A stretch of DNA of 25,540 nt. Origin: Streptomyces sp. NRRL WC-3618 (lineage in GTDB: Bacteria > Actinomycetota > Actinomycetes > Streptomycetales > Streptomycetaceae). Position 1 is the first letter of the stretch; each line of letters starts with the position of its first letter. Of this stretch, positions 24,715-25,540 are shown in pieces. The notes beneath the pieces are model-generated. The model saw nothing but the letters and a program-made list of their open reading frames with translations. It was not told where the DNA came from and made no database searches. Location: positions 1-25,540 of the forward strand of contig NZ_LGDW01000019.1 of the NCBI RefSeq assembly GCF_001280005.1. The letters run 5' to 3'. Made by a program: the position numbers and the translations under genes.

Positions 24715-25540
24715 ATGACCACTACGGGGGAAGTCCACACCGCGGCCTTGACCGGGCCGTGGTGGTGGGCCAGGTGGCGCGGTGCGGGGCTGGATGTGGG
24801 CCTCGCGTTGTTGTCCGCCGGGGAGTGCGCGGGGGAGGGGATCCGGTTCGCCAGGGAGGCGGGGATTCCGTTGCCCGTGGGGTTCGTGTTCGGGGTTGTC
24901 GCCGGGTCGGTGTTGGTGTTGCGGCGGCGGTGGCCGATCGCTGTCGTGCTGGTGTCCATCGCTGTCGCGCCGGCCCAGATGGGCTTTCTGATGGACGTCG
25001 TCGGGCTGTACACGCTCGCCGCCTCGGAGTTGCCCCGGCGGATCATCGGGGCGCTCGCGGGGATGGCGATGGTGGGGACGCTCATCGTGACGTTCGTGCG
25101 GTCGCATCAGGACGTGGCGGGCGGTCTGAAGATCGGGGACTGGCTGGTCCCGGTCGTCGCGATCACCACGTCGCTGGCGGTGACGGCGCCGCCGTTGCTT
25201 CTCGGGCTGTATGTGGGGGCGCGGCGGCGGCTCATGGAGAGTCTTCGGGAGCGGGCGGACAGTCTGGAGCGGGAGCTTCAGTTGCTGGCGGAGCGGGCGG
25301 AGGAGCGGGCGGAGTGGGCGCGGAACGAGGAGCGGACGCGTATCGCTCGTGAGATGCATGACGTCGTGGCGCACCGGGTGAGTCTGATGGTGGTGCATGC
25401 GGCTGCTTTGCAGGCGGTGGCTCGGAAGGATCCGGAGAAGGCTGTGCGGAATGCCGCTCTGGTGGGGGACATGGGGCGGCAGGCGTTGACGGAGTTGCGG
25501 GAGATGCTCGGGGTGTTGCGGTCGGGGGACGGGCTGGAGC
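24715..25540 (+). CDS. NarL-type sensor histidine kinase (3' end outside window)
   Basis: The open frame from ATG 24715 runs off the window with 275 residues visible. It has about five hydrophobic segments (roughly 24-40, 52-70, 73-98, 108-128 and 143-167), then a coiled coil rich in Arg/Glu (170-208). The HisKA_3 dimerisation box ERTRIAREMHDVVAHRVSLMVVHAAAL follows, with phospho-acceptor H215. The ATPase domain and the expected response-regulator partner should lie downstream. This is the typical Streptomyces membrane sensor kinase that pairs with a LuxR-type regulator. TAGGCT at 24703-24708 ends 6 bp before the ATG, and there is no ribosome-binding site, so the mRNA may be leaderless. The signal is unknown. 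Confidence 0.87.
   Translation, partial: MTTTGEVHTAALTGPWWWARWRGAGLDVGLALLSAGECAGEGIRFAREAGIPLPVGFVFGVVAGSVLVLRRRWPIAVVLVSIAVAPAQMGFLMDVVGLYTLAASELPRRIIGALAGMAMVGTLIVTFVRSHQDVAGGLKIGDWLVPVVAITTSLAVTAPPLLLGLYVGARRRLMESLRERADSLERELQLLAERAEERAEWARNEERTRIAREMHDVVAHRVSLMVVHAAALQAVARKDPEKAVRNAALVGDMGRQALTELREMLGVLRSGDGLE

Noticed and set aside
24651..25352. A 233-codon plus-strand frame in the last kilobase
   Set aside because: It is a shifted shadow of the histidine kinase, which starts at 24715 and runs off the window.

Overview
The window is chromosomal DNA of a Streptomyces or very close relative. It has very high G+C with G/C at nearly every third codon position, frequent GTG starts, proline-rich N-termini on membrane proteins, a galTEK operon, and the actinobacterial block glmU-prs-rplY-pth. 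Most of it is conserved core chromosome. I found no phage, integrase, insertion sequence, CRISPR array or biosynthetic cluster.

Layout. 1-3310 (+): two tandem paralogous single-pass membrane proteins with extracellular PQQ-type beta-propeller domains, the first cut by the window edge, followed by a strong terminator. 3582-4280 (+): a LuxR-type regulator whose receiver domain has lost its phospho-acceptor Asp. 4462-7705 (+): galactose operon galT-galE-galK (Leloir pathway) behind a terminator and an AT-rich promoter. 7833-9257 (+): secreted penicillin-binding carboxypeptidase DacB. 9435-10049 (+): Uma2-family protein, convergent with a GNAT acetyltransferase (-). 10821-11594 (+): second orphan LuxR response regulator. 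11621-13424: divergent tamR (-) and tam (+) around a double palindromic operator, with a VOC/glyoxalase-fold gene overlapping the end of tam. 13399-13898 (-): a RelE/ParE-Phd toxin-antitoxin pair. 13940-15627 (-): a membrane acyl desaturase overlapped by a TetR regulator, divergent from ppc (15956-18694, +), with palindromes between. 18772-19290 (-): small membrane protein. 19462-23488 (-): pth, rplY, prs, glmU. 23602-23673 (-): tRNA-Gln(TTG), directly downstream of a two-HTH protein with a possible LAGLIDADG-like C-terminal domain. 24715-end (+): a NarL-type sensor histidine kinase truncated by the window edge.

How it works together. Several control circuits can be read from gene order: TamR at the tamR/tam operator (a pair described in S. 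coelicolor), a TetR protein co-transcribed with the desaturase it probably controls, and a toxin-antitoxin pair with a small palindrome in its promoter. galTEK, ppc, tam and the desaturase are central-metabolism genes, while prs, glmU, pth and rplY supply PRPP, UDP-GlcNAc and translation functions. The least explained items are the HTH/LAGLIDADG-like protein that runs into tRNA-Gln, the degenerate-receiver regulator ahead of galTEK, the tandem propeller proteins, and the non-coding hairpins and repeats upstream of the response regulators, dacB and rplY.
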